A DNA stretch of 64,000 nt. Source: Xanthomonas arboricola (GTDB lineage: Bacteria; Pseudomonadota; Gammaproteobacteria; Xanthomonadales; Xanthomonadaceae). The stretch's first letter is position 1. Every line of letters starts with the position of its first letter. Below, piece after piece: positions 52,498 through 61,824 of this stretch. The notes under the pieces were generated by a model that was not told the DNA's origin, ran no database searches, and saw only the letters and a program-made list of their open reading frames with translations. A program made the translations under genes and the position numbers. The DNA is taken from positions 372,001 through 436,000 of the forward strand of contig NZ_MIGY01000003.1 in the NCBI RefSeq assembly GCF_002940665.1. The letters are read 5' to 3'.

Positions 52498-52944
52498 ATG
52501 ACAGACGCACCGCTTTTGATCGCCTGCCCGAACTGCGCTGCGATGAACCGTGTCGCAGCTGCGCGTCTGCGCGATGCACCCAACTGCGGCAGTTGCCACA
52601 AGCCCTTGTTCCTGGGCACGCCGGTGGCGCTGTCGGCGGCCGATTTCGACAAGCATGCGGTGCGCAGCGCGCTGCCGTTGGTGGTGGATTTCTGGGCGCC
52701 GTGGTGCGGACCATGCCTGAGCATGGCGCCACAGTTTGCCGCAGCCGCGGCAATGCTCGAACCGCAGGTCCGGCTGGCGAAGGTCGATACCGATCTGCAT
52801 CCGGCGCTGGGCACGCGCTTTGGCATCCGCAGCATCCCGACCTTGCTGGCCATCCGCGGCGGCAGCGAGCTGGGTCGTCACTCGGGCGCGGTGAGCAGCG
52901 CGCAGATCGTCAGCTGGGTGCAGTCGGTATTGCGCAGCCGTTGA
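52498..52944 (+). CDS. trxC: Thioredoxin 2 (zinc-binding thioredoxin)
   Basis: A 148-residue cytosolic disulfide reductase. The N-terminal zinc ribbon shows two Cys pairs, IACPNCAAMN (10 and 13) and NCGSCHKPLF (30 and 33). The thioredoxin domain has the active site FWAPWCGPCLSM (Cys near 70 and 73), the cis-proline SIPTLL and GAVSSAQIVSWV. It serves under oxidative stress with thioredoxin reductase. ATG 52498. The minus-strand terminator of the converging receptor lies immediately after the stop. Confidence 0.94.
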   Translation: MTDAPLLIACPNCAAMNRVAAARLRDAPNCGSCHKPLFLGTPVALSAADFDKHAVRSALPLVVDFWAPWCGPCLSMAPQFAAAAAMLEPQVRLAKVDTDLHPALGTRFGIRSIPTLLAIRGGSELGRHSGAVSSAQIVSWVQSVLRSR

Positions 52945-52946
52945 TA

Positions 52947-52978
52947 CAAAAAACCCGCTGCGCGATGCACGCAGCGGG
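52947..52978 (-). terminator. Terminator between trxC and the TonB receptor gene
   Basis: A perfect 9-bp stem CCCGCTGCG/CGCAGCGGG (52954-52962 and 52970-52978) with a 7-nt loop. On the minus strand TTTTTT follows directly (52953-52948), so it ends the receptor transcript, 115 nt after that stop. On the plus strand the hairpin sits 9 nt after the trxC stop and probably serves that gene too. Confidence 0.75.
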
Positions 52979-53092
52979 CCTGGTTCTACGACCAGCATCG
53001 CTGCGCCACGCGCGCAGTGATGCCGATCAATCAGCAACCGGGAGCGGCCGACAAGACCATTGCGCAGCCGCTCGCTACCGTCTCAATCGCGC

Positions 53093-55468
53093 TTACTGCC
53101 AGTTGACGTTGACCGACACGCCCACCACTCGCGGCTCGTTGTACACCGCCGCCATGTAGTTTTCGATCACGCCCTTGACGTTCTTCTCGTTGGTGATGTT
53201 GCGCGCAAACGCCGCCACTTCCCACGCGCCATAGCCGCCGGTGTAACCGAGCTTGAGGCCGCCTTCAAAATTACCGTCGGCGCGGAACTCGGTGGAGTCG
53301 TACAGCACGAAGCTGGTTTCGCCCTGCTTGTTCCAGTCGGTGGACACGAAGAAGGCGCCGTCGTTGCCCACCGGGATGTCGTAGCGCGCGGCCAGGTTGA
53401 GGTTGTACTTGGGCGCGTTGGGCAACGGGTTGCCGTCGATCTGCGCAAAGGTGTTGGCGCCGACGCGGATGGTCGGGTCGTTGACCGTGCACACCACCAC
53501 GCCGTTGAGCGCACAGGCCTGCGCATAGACGCGATCGTCCCGGATCTCGCTATGCAGCAGGCTCAGTCCGGCGGTCAGCGACAGGTTGGAGATCGGGCGC
53601 CAGTCCAGATCCGCTTCCAGGCCGTAGGCCTTGCCCTTGTCGGCATTGAACAGCACACCGTTGCCGTCCGAGTCGTTGCCGTTGAGCTGGATGTCGTTCA
53701 CCGTATAGGTGAAGCCGCTGACATTCAGACGCAGACGGTTGTCGAACAGGCTGCTCTTGATGCCGGCTTCCCACGACAGGATGGTTTCCGAATCGGCGGT
53801 GGTGAAATCCGAATTGAACACCGCGCTGCGGCCCTGGATGGTCGGACCGCGGAAGCCGCGTGCAACGCGCGCATAGACGCTCAGCTCGGGATTGATCTCA
53901 TACATCGCGCTGAGGTCCCAGCTGGGCTGGGTATCGGACATGCGCACGTCGCGGCGGCCGCGATAGGTCACCGCACCTGCGGCGGTGTCGGCGGTCTTGA
54001 GCAGACGGGTTTCCTTGCTGTCCTTGGTCTGGCGCAGACCGGCGGTCAAGGTGAGTGCGTCGGTGGCCTTGTAGCTGAGCTGCCCGAACCCGGCCCAGGA
54101 GGTATTGGTGTTGCGCAGGCGTACCCAGTTGTTGGGGTTGCGCGCCGCGGTCTGCAGGAAATACGCACGCTGATAGAAATCGGTGGTGTCGCGCCCATCG
54201 AAGTAGAACGCGCCCACCTGCCACTGCAGTGCGTCGTCGCCTTCGCTGGCCAGACGCAGTTCCTGGGTGTACTGGTCCAGGTCGCGGATCTGCCCCATCG
54301 ACTGGCCGAAGCCGTTCGGCACGCCATTGACCGGGTTGTTCGCCGCTGCGCCGCCATCGGTGTCGCCACGGCTGTAGCCGGAGGTGGTCTCGTAAGCGGT
54401 GATGGAAGTCAGCGACACGCCGCCGAAATCGTAGATTGCCTTGATCGAGCCGCCGTCGGTCTGATACGCCTGCGGGTTGTCGTGCGCCTCGTCGTAGGCC
54501 ACGCGATCGCGCGCCACGTCGACCTTGTCGCTACCACGGGTGACCGCATTGCGCAGGAACAACGTGGAGGTACCGTCGTAGTCGCGGGTATGCACCGAAC
54601 CCAGCAGCGAGAACGCGTCGTTGGGCTTGAGCAGCACCTGCAGGCGCGCATTGCGGTCGTTGTAGCCGCCCATCGCATCCTTGCGCGGCGTGCGCGTGCC
54701 GTCGGCGCTGCTGCCGGCGAAGGTGTTGTCCACCCAGTCGTCGCGGTGTTGATACAGGGCCGACACGCGGAACGACAGCACGTCGTTGATCGGGCCGCCG
54801 AAGCCGCCGTCCAGCGACACCGTGTTGTAGCTGCCGTAGCTGGCATCGACGCGGCCGGTATAGGTATCGCCGGGCTTGATCGTGTCGAACTTGACGATAC
54901 CGGCGGTGGTGTTGCGGCCGAACAAGGTGCCCTGTGGGCCGCGCAGCACTTCGACCTGGTCCACGTCGTAGACCGGGTTGGATTTGAGCACCACGTGTTC
55001 CAGCACCACGTCGCCCTGGATGATGGACACCGGCTGCGAAGCGCCAAGATAGAAATCGATATTGCCCAGGCCACGGATATAGAAGCGCGGGAAGATGCGC
55101 CCGGTGGTGGTCTCGGCATAGAAGCCCGGTACGCGGCCGGACAGTGCCAGCAGCGTGTCGTCGCCACCGGCGGTGAACTCGCGCATCGCCGCGCCCTGCA
55201 CCACGCCCACCGACACCGGCACTTCCTGCAGGTTCTGCTCGCGGTGCTCGGCGGTGACGGTGACCGTATCCAGCGCGGTCGGGCTGCCCTCGCCCTCTCC
55301 CTGGCGCGTCGGCACCTGCTGCGCAGAGGCCGCGGCCGCCAGCGAGGCGAGCAGCAGGCCGGCGCAGGCATGCGCCAGCGGCGTGCGCTGCAAGGCGGCG
55401 CGACGACGTGCGGGTGCGTGCGTGGTGGCGGACGTCAGGGACGCGGAGACAGACGAGTACAACGGCAT
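53093..55468 (-). CDS. TonB-dependent outer-membrane receptor next to GH43
   Basis: A 791-residue TonB-dependent receptor. A signal peptide ends near SLAAAASAQQ (about residue 47). The TonB-box-like DTVTVTAEHREQNLQEVPVSV is followed by the plug, with FPRFYIRGLGNI, VEVLRGPQGTLFGRNTTAG and IVKFDTIKPG. The barrel ends VGVSVNVNWQ. Divergent from a secreted GH43 gene, 252 nt away, so a xylan- or arabinan-derived oligosaccharide is the likely cargo; siderophore uptake cannot be excluded, because this plug style is shared by iron receptors. ATG 55468 (MPLYSSVSA) is chosen over an in-frame start at 55549. Confidence 0.88.
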   Translation of the reverse strand: MPLYSSVSASLTSATTHAPARRRAALQRTPLAHACAGLLLASLAAAASAQQVPTRQGEGEGSPTALDTVTVTAEHREQNLQEVPVSVGVVQGAAMREFTAGGDDTLLALSGRVPGFYAETTTGRIFPRFYIRGLGNIDFYLGASQPVSIIQGDVVLEHVVLKSNPVYDVDQVEVLRGPQGTLFGRNTTAGIVKFDTIKPGDTYTGRVDASYGSYNTVSLDGGFGGPINDVLSFRVSALYQHRDDWVDNTFAGSSADGTRTPRKDAMGGYNDRNARLQVLLKPNDAFSLLGSVHTRDYDGTSTLFLRNAVTRGSDKVDVARDRVAYDEAHDNPQAYQTDGGSIKAIYDFGGVSLTSITAYETTSGYSRGDTDGGAAANNPVNGVPNGFGQSMGQIRDLDQYTQELRLASEGDDALQWQVGAFYFDGRDTTDFYQRAYFLQTAARNPNNWVRLRNTNTSWAGFGQLSYKATDALTLTAGLRQTKDSKETRLLKTADTAAGAVTYRGRRDVRMSDTQPSWDLSAMYEINPELSVYARVARGFRGPTIQGRSAVFNSDFTTADSETILSWEAGIKSSLFDNRLRLNVSGFTYTVNDIQLNGNDSDGNGVLFNADKGKAYGLEADLDWRPISNLSLTAGLSLLHSEIRDDRVYAQACALNGVVVCTVNDPTIRVGANTFAQIDGNPLPNAPKYNLNLAARYDIPVGNDGAFFVSTDWNKQGETSFVLYDSTEFRADGNFEGGLKLGYTGGYGAWEVAAFARNITNEKNVKGVIENYMAAVYNEPRVVGVSVNVNWQ

Positions 55469-55720
55469 GCGAAATGATCCTTGGGTAGGTGACGCGAGGG
55501 GCGATACGGGGTTGTGCCGGCCGAAGGCGCGACGTGGCGCCGCGCGCACGATATGTCAGCAATGTTTCAGCTCTATGGCAAGCGTGCCGTGGCGCACGTG
55601 GCTGCCGCCGCACAGCCCTGTGCGTGGCGCGCGCCAGCCATGGCGAAATGGCAGATGCCTGCAGTAGCGGTGTGCTGTCATGCTGGCGCCATGTGGACGC
55701 GCTCCGGAGAGGGACAGACC

Positions 55721-57388
55721 TTGAAACGACTTGGATGGATGGCGGGCCTCCTGGCCGCAGTGAGCTGTCAGCTGGCGCAGGCCGGCAGCGCGGTGATCAA
55801 CCGGATCGACTACCAGGGCGATGACGGCGGCCCGGTGCCGACCGCAGCGCAGTACCGCAACCCTGTCGTGGCCGGCTTCCATCCGGACCCATCTGCGGTC
55901 CGCGTTGGCGACGACTTCTATCTGGTCAACTCCAGCTTCGGCTATTTCCCCGGCCTGCCGGTGTTCAAGAGCCGCGATCTGGTGCACTGGACGCAGATCG
56001 GCAATGCGATCGATCGCCCCGGCCAGATCAGATACGGCAGCGACGAACTCACCCGCGGACTGTTCGCCGCCAGCATCAGCCACCACGACGGCATCTTCTA
56101 CATCGCCAGCACCTGTTTCTACTGCGATGGCGGCAATTTCCTGATCACCGCCAGGGATCCGGCCGGACCGTGGTCGGACCCGATCTGGCTGGATGCCAAG
56201 GGCATCGATCCATCGCTGTTCTTCGACGACGACGGCAGCGCCTGGCTGGTCAACAACGATGTGCCTGCCGGCACGCTGCGTTACGACGGACACCGCGCGA
56301 TCTGGCTGCAGCAGCTGGATCTGACCCGCATGAAACTGGTCGGCACGCGCCAGGTGCTGGTGGATGCGGGCTTCAGGCCAGCCAGCAACCCCGAGCATAT
56401 CGAGGGCCCGCACCTGTTCCGCCGCGATGGCTACTACTACCTCACCGCAGCCGAGGGCGGCACCGGCGAGCAGCATGCGCAGATGATCTACCGCAGCCGC
56501 CAGATCGCCGGGCCGTACCAGCCCTGGGGCGGCAATCCGGTGCTGACCCAGCGCGATCTGGACCCAAGCCGCGACGCGCCGATCACCTCCGCAGGCCACG
56601 CGCAGTTCGTCGAATTGCAGGACGGCTCCTGGTGGGCGGTGTTCCTGGCCACCCGCCCGTATCAAGGCAACCGCTACAACCTGGGCCGCGAAACCTTCCT
56701 GCTGCCGGTGCAGTGGCGCGACGGCTGGCCGGTGATAGTGCCGCACGGCACGGCAGTGCCTGTGGTCGCCGCGCGCCCGCCGCTGCCGGCAGGCCCGCAG
56801 GACACACCCACCAGCGGGCCGATGCAGTGGAGCGAGCGTTTCCAGGACGCGCACGTGCCGATGCAATGGATGACCATCCATCCGCCAACCACGCCGTGGT
56901 ATGTCACCGGCCCACAGGGTCTGCGCATCACGCCTTCGACCGTGGCGCTGGGCGATATCGGCCGCGGGCAACCGGCGTATCTCGGCCACCGTCTGCAGCA
57001 TCACCACGCCACGCTGGGGGCGACCGTCGATGGAAGCACGCTGGCAGCGGGCGAACAGGCCGGGCTGGCGATCGTCGCCAGGGAAAGTCATTTCCTGGCC
57101 GCACTGCTGGTGCGCGACGATGCGGGCATGTCGGTGGTGCTGTCCCGCCGCGCCGGGACGCAGGAGCCGGGCACCGGCACCGTGCTGGCACGCGCGCCGC
57201 TGGCCGATGCAAGCCAACCGGTCACGCTGCGCTTCGCCCTGGATGGCGCACGCGTGCATGTGGATTACGCGGTCGGCAGCGGCCAATGGCAGACGCTGCT
57301 GGAACAGGGCGATGCGAGCATGCTCAGCACCGACAGCGCCGGCGGTTTCCTGGGCGTCACGTTCGGCCCGTACGCGTATTCGCGTTGA
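55721..57388 (+). CDS. Secreted glycoside hydrolase GH43 (beta-xylosidase/arabinofuranosidase)
   Basis: A 555-residue five-bladed propeller hydrolase. TTG 55721 is chosen: GGAGAGGG (55706-55713) lies seven bases before it and the product starts with a signal peptide (GWMAGLLAAVSCQLAQAGS). The catalytic base Asp is in FHPDPSAVRVGDDFYLV, the pKa-modulating Asp in IDPSLFFDDDGSAWLV, and the acid Glu in EHIEGPHLFRRDGYYYL. The C-terminal beta-sandwich (about 385-555) is the xylosidase-type lectin-like domain. It should release xylose or arabinose from oligosaccharides in the periplasm. Divergent from the receptor at 53093-55468. Confidence 0.9.
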   Translation: MKRLGWMAGLLAAVSCQLAQAGSAVINRIDYQGDDGGPVPTAAQYRNPVVAGFHPDPSAVRVGDDFYLVNSSFGYFPGLPVFKSRDLVHWTQIGNAIDRPGQIRYGSDELTRGLFAASISHHDGIFYIASTCFYCDGGNFLITARDPAGPWSDPIWLDAKGIDPSLFFDDDGSAWLVNNDVPAGTLRYDGHRAIWLQQLDLTRMKLVGTRQVLVDAGFRPASNPEHIEGPHLFRRDGYYYLTAAEGGTGEQHAQMIYRSRQIAGPYQPWGGNPVLTQRDLDPSRDAPITSAGHAQFVELQDGSWWAVFLATRPYQGNRYNLGRETFLLPVQWRDGWPVIVPHGTAVPVVAARPPLPAGPQDTPTSGPMQWSERFQDAHVPMQWMTIHPPTTPWYVTGPQGLRITPSTVALGDIGRGQPAYLGHRLQHHHATLGATVDGSTLAAGEQAGLAIVARESHFLAALLVRDDAGMSVVLSRRAGTQEPGTGTVLARAPLADASQPVTLRFALDGARVHVDYAVGSGQWQTLLEQGDASMLSTDSAGGFLGVTFGPYAYSR

Positions 57389-57607
57389 GCGCGCGCAAGC
57401 GAACGACACATCGGCACTGCCGACGCACTGGACGACCGCCCGCTACAGGCAGGCGCGTACAACGTAGCGTGTCACGCGCAGGAAGCGCACACCTGATACA
57501 TGCGGGTCGACGTTGGCCCCGACGGCATTCAACGCGCAAGGCGTCGCCACGACAGCGTCGCGCGGCAGGTCGGCATCGACGGCTGACGCCTACGCGCGCA
57601 AATCGCG

Positions 57608-59572
57608 TCAGCCGCGGACGGCCAGCACACTGCTATCGAGCATCTGGCCGACCATGTTGAGCAGATCGTTGAGGCTGAAAGGCTTGGGCAGCAGCGCCAT
57701 GCCGTCGGCCAGAAATTCCTGGCGGGTGGCGGCGTTTTCGGCGTAGCCGGTGATGAACAGGATCGGCAGGCCGGGGCGCAGCGCGCGCGCCACATCGGCC
57801 ATGTCGCGCCCGTTCATGCCGGGCAGGCCGACGTCGGACACCACCAGATCGATCTCCACACCGGCACGCAACTGATCCAGTGCGCCATTGGCGTCTTCGG
57901 CTTCGATCACGTGGTAGCCGGCATCGCTGAGCACCTCGCTCACCATCATGCGCACCACGTCGGTGTCGTCCACCAGCAGGATGCGCTCGCTGCGCGTCCG
58001 CGGCGAACTCGGTGCCGGTGCCGGCGGCACTGCGCTGGCGGTGAGTCCGCGCGGCAGCAGCAAGGCCACCGTGGTCCCGCGGCCCACGGTACTGGTGATG
58101 CGCGCGGTGCCGCCGGATTGGCGCGCAAAGCCATAAGTCATCGACAAGCCCAGGCCGGTGCCTTCGCCGATCGGCTTGGTGGTGAAGAACGGCTCGAAGA
58201 CCTGATTGAGGATGGCCGGCTCGATGCCGCTGCCGTTGTCGATCACGTTCACCGCCACGTAATCGCCATCGTCCAGTTCCGGATCGCCCTGCGCGGTATA
58301 GGCCGCGCTCTGGATGCGGATGGTGCCCCGCCCCTTCAACGCGTCGCGCGCATTGATCACCAGATTGAGCACCACGTTTTCGAGCTGGTTGGCATCGGCC
58401 ACCGCCACCAGCGGCGTGTCCGCCAGCTCCATTTCCAGCACGATGTTCTCGCCGATCGAGCGGTGCAGCATGTCTTCCAGCGAGCGCACCCGCGCGTTGA
58501 TGTCGAAGGCCTGCGCATCCAGCGATTGCTTGCGCGCAAAGGCCAGCATGCGCTGGGTCAGCGCGGCGGCGCGATGCGCCGAGCCGGTGGCGATCTCGGC
58601 CAGCCGCGGCACCCGCTCGATGCGATTGGACTCGACCGCCAACTGGATCATGTCCAGGCCGGAAATGATGCTGGTCAGCAGATTGTTGAAGTCGTGCGCG
58701 ATGCCGCCGGTGAGCTTGCCCAGCGCCTCCATCTTCTGCGCCTGCAGCAACTGGATTTCGGTGCGCTGGCGCTCGGCGATCTGGTGGGCCAGCTCGGTGG
58801 TGGCGGTATCCAGTTCCTGGCGCTGCTCGCGCTCGCGCAGGCGCTGTTCGGTGACGTCTTCGACCAGCAGCAGGCCCAGATCCGGTTCGCGATACGGCGA
58901 CACGCGCCATTCGGTCTCGCACACCTTGCCCTCGCACAGGATCGACAAGGCACCGCTCCAGCGCTCGCGCTGCGCCAGCGCGTTGGTCAGCGCGTGCACG
59001 GTGGCGGCCTGGTCCACGCCGGGCACGGCAATCACCTCGCCGGGCGTGGCGGCACCGATCAAGCGCTGGAACGCCGCATTGGCCTCATGCGTGTGCAGCC
59101 TGGCATCGACCACCGCAATCGGCGCGCTGATGTGCTCGAAGATCTCGCGGAAGCGTGCCTCGCTGATGCGCAAGGCGTCCTCGGCCTGGCGCGCGCGCAG
59201 CAGGGTGCGCAGCGTGGCGACCAGCACACTGGGGTCGACCGGGTGAATCAGGTAGGCATCGGCACCGGCTTCCAGGCCGGTGATCATGTCGCCGGTGGCG
59301 ATCGACGCCGCAGACACGTGCACCACCGGCAGCGACGCGGTGCGCGGCTCGGCGCGTAACGTGCGCACGATGTCGAAGCCGCTCATGTCCGGCAGATTGA
59401 CGTCCAGTACCACCGCAGAGAATGCCTGCCCGGCCAGCTTGGTCAGGCCGTCGGTGCCGGTACCGGCTTCTTCGACCACGAACTGATGATGTTCGAGCAC
59501 GCGCCGCACCGAATAACGCGTCACCGCGTTGTCGTCGACGACCAGAATGTGTGGCTTACTGCCCAAGTGCAT
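57608..59572 (-). CDS. Hybrid histidine kinase REC-PAS-HisKA-HATPase-REC
   Basis: A 654-residue soluble kinase. The first receiver (about 5-125) has ILVVDDNAVTRYSV and the Asp in VVLDVNLPDMSG. A PAS domain follows (about 138-250), then a coiled coil and HisKA with LTGGIAHDFNNLLTS (His near 295). ATPase boxes are LNLVINARDAL, VIDNGSGI and GEGTGLGLSMTYGF. The last receiver has ILLVDDTDVVRM and the Asp in VVSDVGLPGMNG (near 577). It is the last gene of the stressosome operon, overlapping the preceding kinase gene by 17 nt, and is the plausible output phosphorelay. ATG 59572. Confidence 0.88.
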   Translation of the reverse strand: MHLGSKPHILVVDDNAVTRYSVRRVLEHHQFVVEEAGTGTDGLTKLAGQAFSAVVLDVNLPDMSGFDIVRTLRAEPRTASLPVVHVSAASIATGDMITGLEAGADAYLIHPVDPSVLVATLRTLLRARQAEDALRISEARFREIFEHISAPIAVVDARLHTHEANAAFQRLIGAATPGEVIAVPGVDQAATVHALTNALAQRERWSGALSILCEGKVCETEWRVSPYREPDLGLLLVEDVTEQRLREREQRQELDTATTELAHQIAERQRTEIQLLQAQKMEALGKLTGGIAHDFNNLLTSIISGLDMIQLAVESNRIERVPRLAEIATGSAHRAAALTQRMLAFARKQSLDAQAFDINARVRSLEDMLHRSIGENIVLEMELADTPLVAVADANQLENVVLNLVINARDALKGRGTIRIQSAAYTAQGDPELDDGDYVAVNVIDNGSGIEPAILNQVFEPFFTTKPIGEGTGLGLSMTYGFARQSGGTARITSTVGRGTTVALLLPRGLTASAVPPAPAPSSPRTRSERILLVDDTDVVRMMVSEVLSDAGYHVIEAEDANGALDQLRAGVEIDLVVSDVGLPGMNGRDMADVARALRPGLPILFITGYAENAATRQEFLADGMALLPKPFSLNDLLNMVGQMLDSSVLAVRG

Positions 59573-60431
59573 CCTCCGGTGCCAGCGTGACCGGCAGCAC
59601 CACAAAAAATTCCGACCCTTGCCCGACCACGCTGTTGATCCCCACCCTGCCGCCCAGCAATTCGGCGAACCGCTTGCAGATCGACAACCCCAGACCGGTA
59701 CCGGTGAGCCGTTTCTGCAACGGCGAGTCCACCTGTACAAAATCTTCGAACAAGGCATCGTGAAGCTCGGCCGGAATGCCGATGCCGGTGTCCTGCACGC
59801 CGAAGCGCACATGGGTTTCGCCTTCCAGCTGTGCGAACACGCGCACATGGCCTTGCGGGGTGAACTTGAGCGCATTTGAGATGAAGTTGCGCAGGATCTG
59901 CGCCAGCTTCTTGTCGTCGGTGTATAGCATCGGCAGCGTCGGTGGATCTTCGAAGATCAAGGTGGTGCTGCTGGCATCGGTGAGCGGGCGGAACATGCCG
60001 CGCAAGGCCGCAAACAGGTCCATCAGATCGAACCAGCCCGGCGAGATGGTGATGCGCCCGGCCTCGATCTTGGCCAGATCCAGCAGGTCGTCGACCATTT
60101 CGGTGAGCTCGCGCGCCGAGGCGCTGACGAAGCGCACCTGCTTGGACTGCTCGGCGGTCAGCGGCCCGTCCATGCCATCTTCGAGCAGGCGGGTGATGCT
60201 CAGGATCGAGCTGAGCGGCGTGCGGAACTCGTGGCTCATGTACGACAGGAAGCGGCTCTTGAGCTCGGACACATCGCGCAGTTGCTCGGCCTGCTGATCG
60301 AGCTCGGCATACAGCGCCAGCACGCCCTGGTTGGTTTCTTCCAACTCTTCGCGCAGGGCCTGGTTCTGCTGCCGCAGCGCGTCGAGTTCGGCCAGCGGAT
60401 CGGGGGGCGATGTCTCACCGGAAGCATTCAT
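59556..60431 (-). CDS. Histidine kinase (HisKA-HATPase), stressosome operon
   Basis: A 291-residue kinase core without sensory domain. A coiled coil (about 15-55; LDALRQQNQALREELEE) leads to HisKA with LSYMSHEFRTPLSS (His near 67) and the ATPase with NFISNALKFTPQG, VQDTGIGI and LTGTGLGLSICKRF. Lacking its own input, it is likely driven by protein partners such as RsbT or by the PP2C fusion encoded just before it; its ATG shares ATGA with that gene. Phosphate would pass to the two-receiver hybrid kinase that follows. Confidence 0.87.
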   Translation of the reverse strand: MNASGETSPPDPLAELDALRQQNQALREELEETNQGVLALYAELDQQAEQLRDVSELKSRFLSYMSHEFRTPLSSILSITRLLEDGMDGPLTAEQSKQVRFVSASARELTEMVDDLLDLAKIEAGRITISPGWFDLMDLFAALRGMFRPLTDASSTTLIFEDPPTLPMLYTDDKKLAQILRNFISNALKFTPQGHVRVFAQLEGETHVRFGVQDTGIGIPAELHDALFEDFVQVDSPLQKRLTGTGLGLSICKRFAELLGGRVGINSVVGQGSEFFVVLPVTLAPEDALGQ

Positions 60432-61438
60432 TGCAGGCCTCCCAGCCGCATGACAAACACGCCGCAATCGTCGCGGCCACGTGTGTAATCGCGCAACAGC
60501 ACTGCGGCAATCAGACGCGGATGGCGCGACAGCAGCCCCGGGTGGTCGCGCAGGTTCCAGCGTGATTGCAGACCGTCGCTGTGCATGACCAGCAGTTTGC
60601 CGGCGGCGTCCGGAAAATCGAACGGCTGCGCCTTGCGGAACTGCACCCCGACGATGCCCGGATGCGACGGCATGCCGCGCACGCCGTCGCCATCGCACAG
60701 CGACGCGACGATATTGCCCACCCCGGCAAAGCGCACCCGGCCGGCGTTGCTGTCGAACTGCATCACTGCCGCTGCGCCGCCGCGGGTGCCGGACATGCCG
60801 GCATGCAGCTGCGCGATGCGCTCGCCGGGCTCGCCGCTGGCCGTGGCCGCAGCGCGCGTTCCGGCGTCGGCAGCGTCGGCAGCGCCCGGACCGTGGCCCA
60901 GGCCATCGATCACGGTGATGGTCGCCCGCTGCTCGCCAATGGCCAGATGCCAGGCATCGCCGCACACCGTTTCGTTGTGCAGCGGCAGACGGATGGCGCC
61001 GTACGCCAGGTCTAGCTCGGCGCGTTGCTGCGCAAACAGCCGTGTCATCACGATCGCGCCCTTGACGTCGGAGTACGCATCCAGCACCTGCGCCTGGCGC
61101 TTGATCGCGCCCAACCCGGTGCCGGGCGTCCCGGCGGTGGAGTAGCCATCGCGCAGGCCGTCCGCCAGTGCAAACCCGGGGCCGCCGTCGATGGCGCAAA
61201 TCTCCACGCCCATGCCCTGGCGTGCGGCCACCGTGGACAACTGCAGGCAGCCGCCACGTCCGTGCTTGACCATATTGGTGGCAAGCTCGGTGGCCACCAG
61301 CGCCACGCGCCCGCAGGCGGCCTCATCGAAGCCCAGCGTCTGTGCCAATGCCGCTGCCTCGCGGCGTGCCTGCCCGACCTGGCTGGTCTCGTCGACACGA
61401 AACGCGCGCGTGACCTCGCCAGCGAGCGTCACTTCCAT
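60428..61438 (-). CDS. RsbW-like ATPase fused to a PP2C phosphatase (RsbX-like)
   Basis: A 336-residue two-domain regulator. Residues about 10-135 are a GHKL ATPase of the anti-sigma type: VALVATELATNMVKHG, DGGPGFA and TPGTGLGAIKRQA. Residues about 145-336 are a PP2C/SpoIIE phosphatase with metal-binding aspartates in GDAWHLA, VIDGLGHGPGA, MHSDGLQSRW and RDDCGVFVM. In Bacillus RsbX dephosphorylates RsbR and RsbS; here the phosphatase is fused to an ATPase that may bind RsbS or the phosphatase substrate. Overlaps rsbT by 10 nt and the kinase gene by 4 nt. ATG 61438. Confidence 0.85.
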   Translation of the reverse strand: MEVTLAGEVTRAFRVDETSQVGQARREAAALAQTLGFDEAACGRVALVATELATNMVKHGRGGCLQLSTVAARQGMGVEICAIDGGPGFALADGLRDGYSTAGTPGTGLGAIKRQAQVLDAYSDVKGAIVMTRLFAQQRAELDLAYGAIRLPLHNETVCGDAWHLAIGEQRATITVIDGLGHGPGAADAADAGTRAAATASGEPGERIAQLHAGMSGTRGGAAAVMQFDSNAGRVRFAGVGNIVASLCDGDGVRGMPSHPGIVGVQFRKAQPFDFPDAAGKLLVMHSDGLQSRWNLRDHPGLLSRHPRLIAAVLLRDYTRGRDDCGVFVMRLGGLQ

Positions 61439-61824
61439 TTGGTGATGGTGATGCGCGTGCCCTTGCCGGCTGCGGTATCCAGGACGAAGTCATCCACCAG
61501 CCGCCGGCTGCCGGACAGGCCCAGTCCCAGCCCGCTGCCGGAGGTCCAGCCATCGGTGAGCGCCAGGTCCAGGTCGGGAATGCCGGGACCTTCGTCGCGG
61601 AAGGTCAGCTGCACGCCCTTGCGGATGCCGCTTTCCACCAGGGCCCAATCCATCTCGCCGCCACCGCCATAGATCACGGTGTTGCGCGCCAGTTCGCTGG
61701 CTGCGGTGACCAGCTTGGTCTGGTCGACCAGACGCAGGCCGCACTGCACCACCAGCTTGCGTACCGTCTGCCGGGCCAGCACCACATCCTGTTCGGTACG
61801 CACCGATTGCGAACCGGTCGTCAT
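61429..61824 (-). CDS. rsbT: Stressosome switch kinase RsbT
   Basis: A 131-residue GHKL serine/threonine kinase. In known stressosomes it phosphorylates RsbR and RsbS on stress, is released, and activates a downstream target. N-box: VTAASELARNTVIYGGGG. G-boxes: FRDEGPGIPDLDLAL and SGLGLGLSGSRRLVDDF, the last characteristic of RsbT rather than RsbW. The ATG (61824) shares ATGA with rsbS, and the stop overlaps the next gene by 10 nt. No RsbU-like phosphatase with a typical RsbT-binding N-terminus follows, so its target is probably a kinase in this operon. Confidence 0.9.
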   Translation of the reverse strand: MTTGSQSVRTEQDVVLARQTVRKLVVQCGLRLVDQTKLVTAASELARNTVIYGGGGEMDWALVESGIRKGVQLTFRDEGPGIPDLDLALTDGWTSGSGLGLGLSGSRRLVDDFVLDTAAGKGTRITITKWK

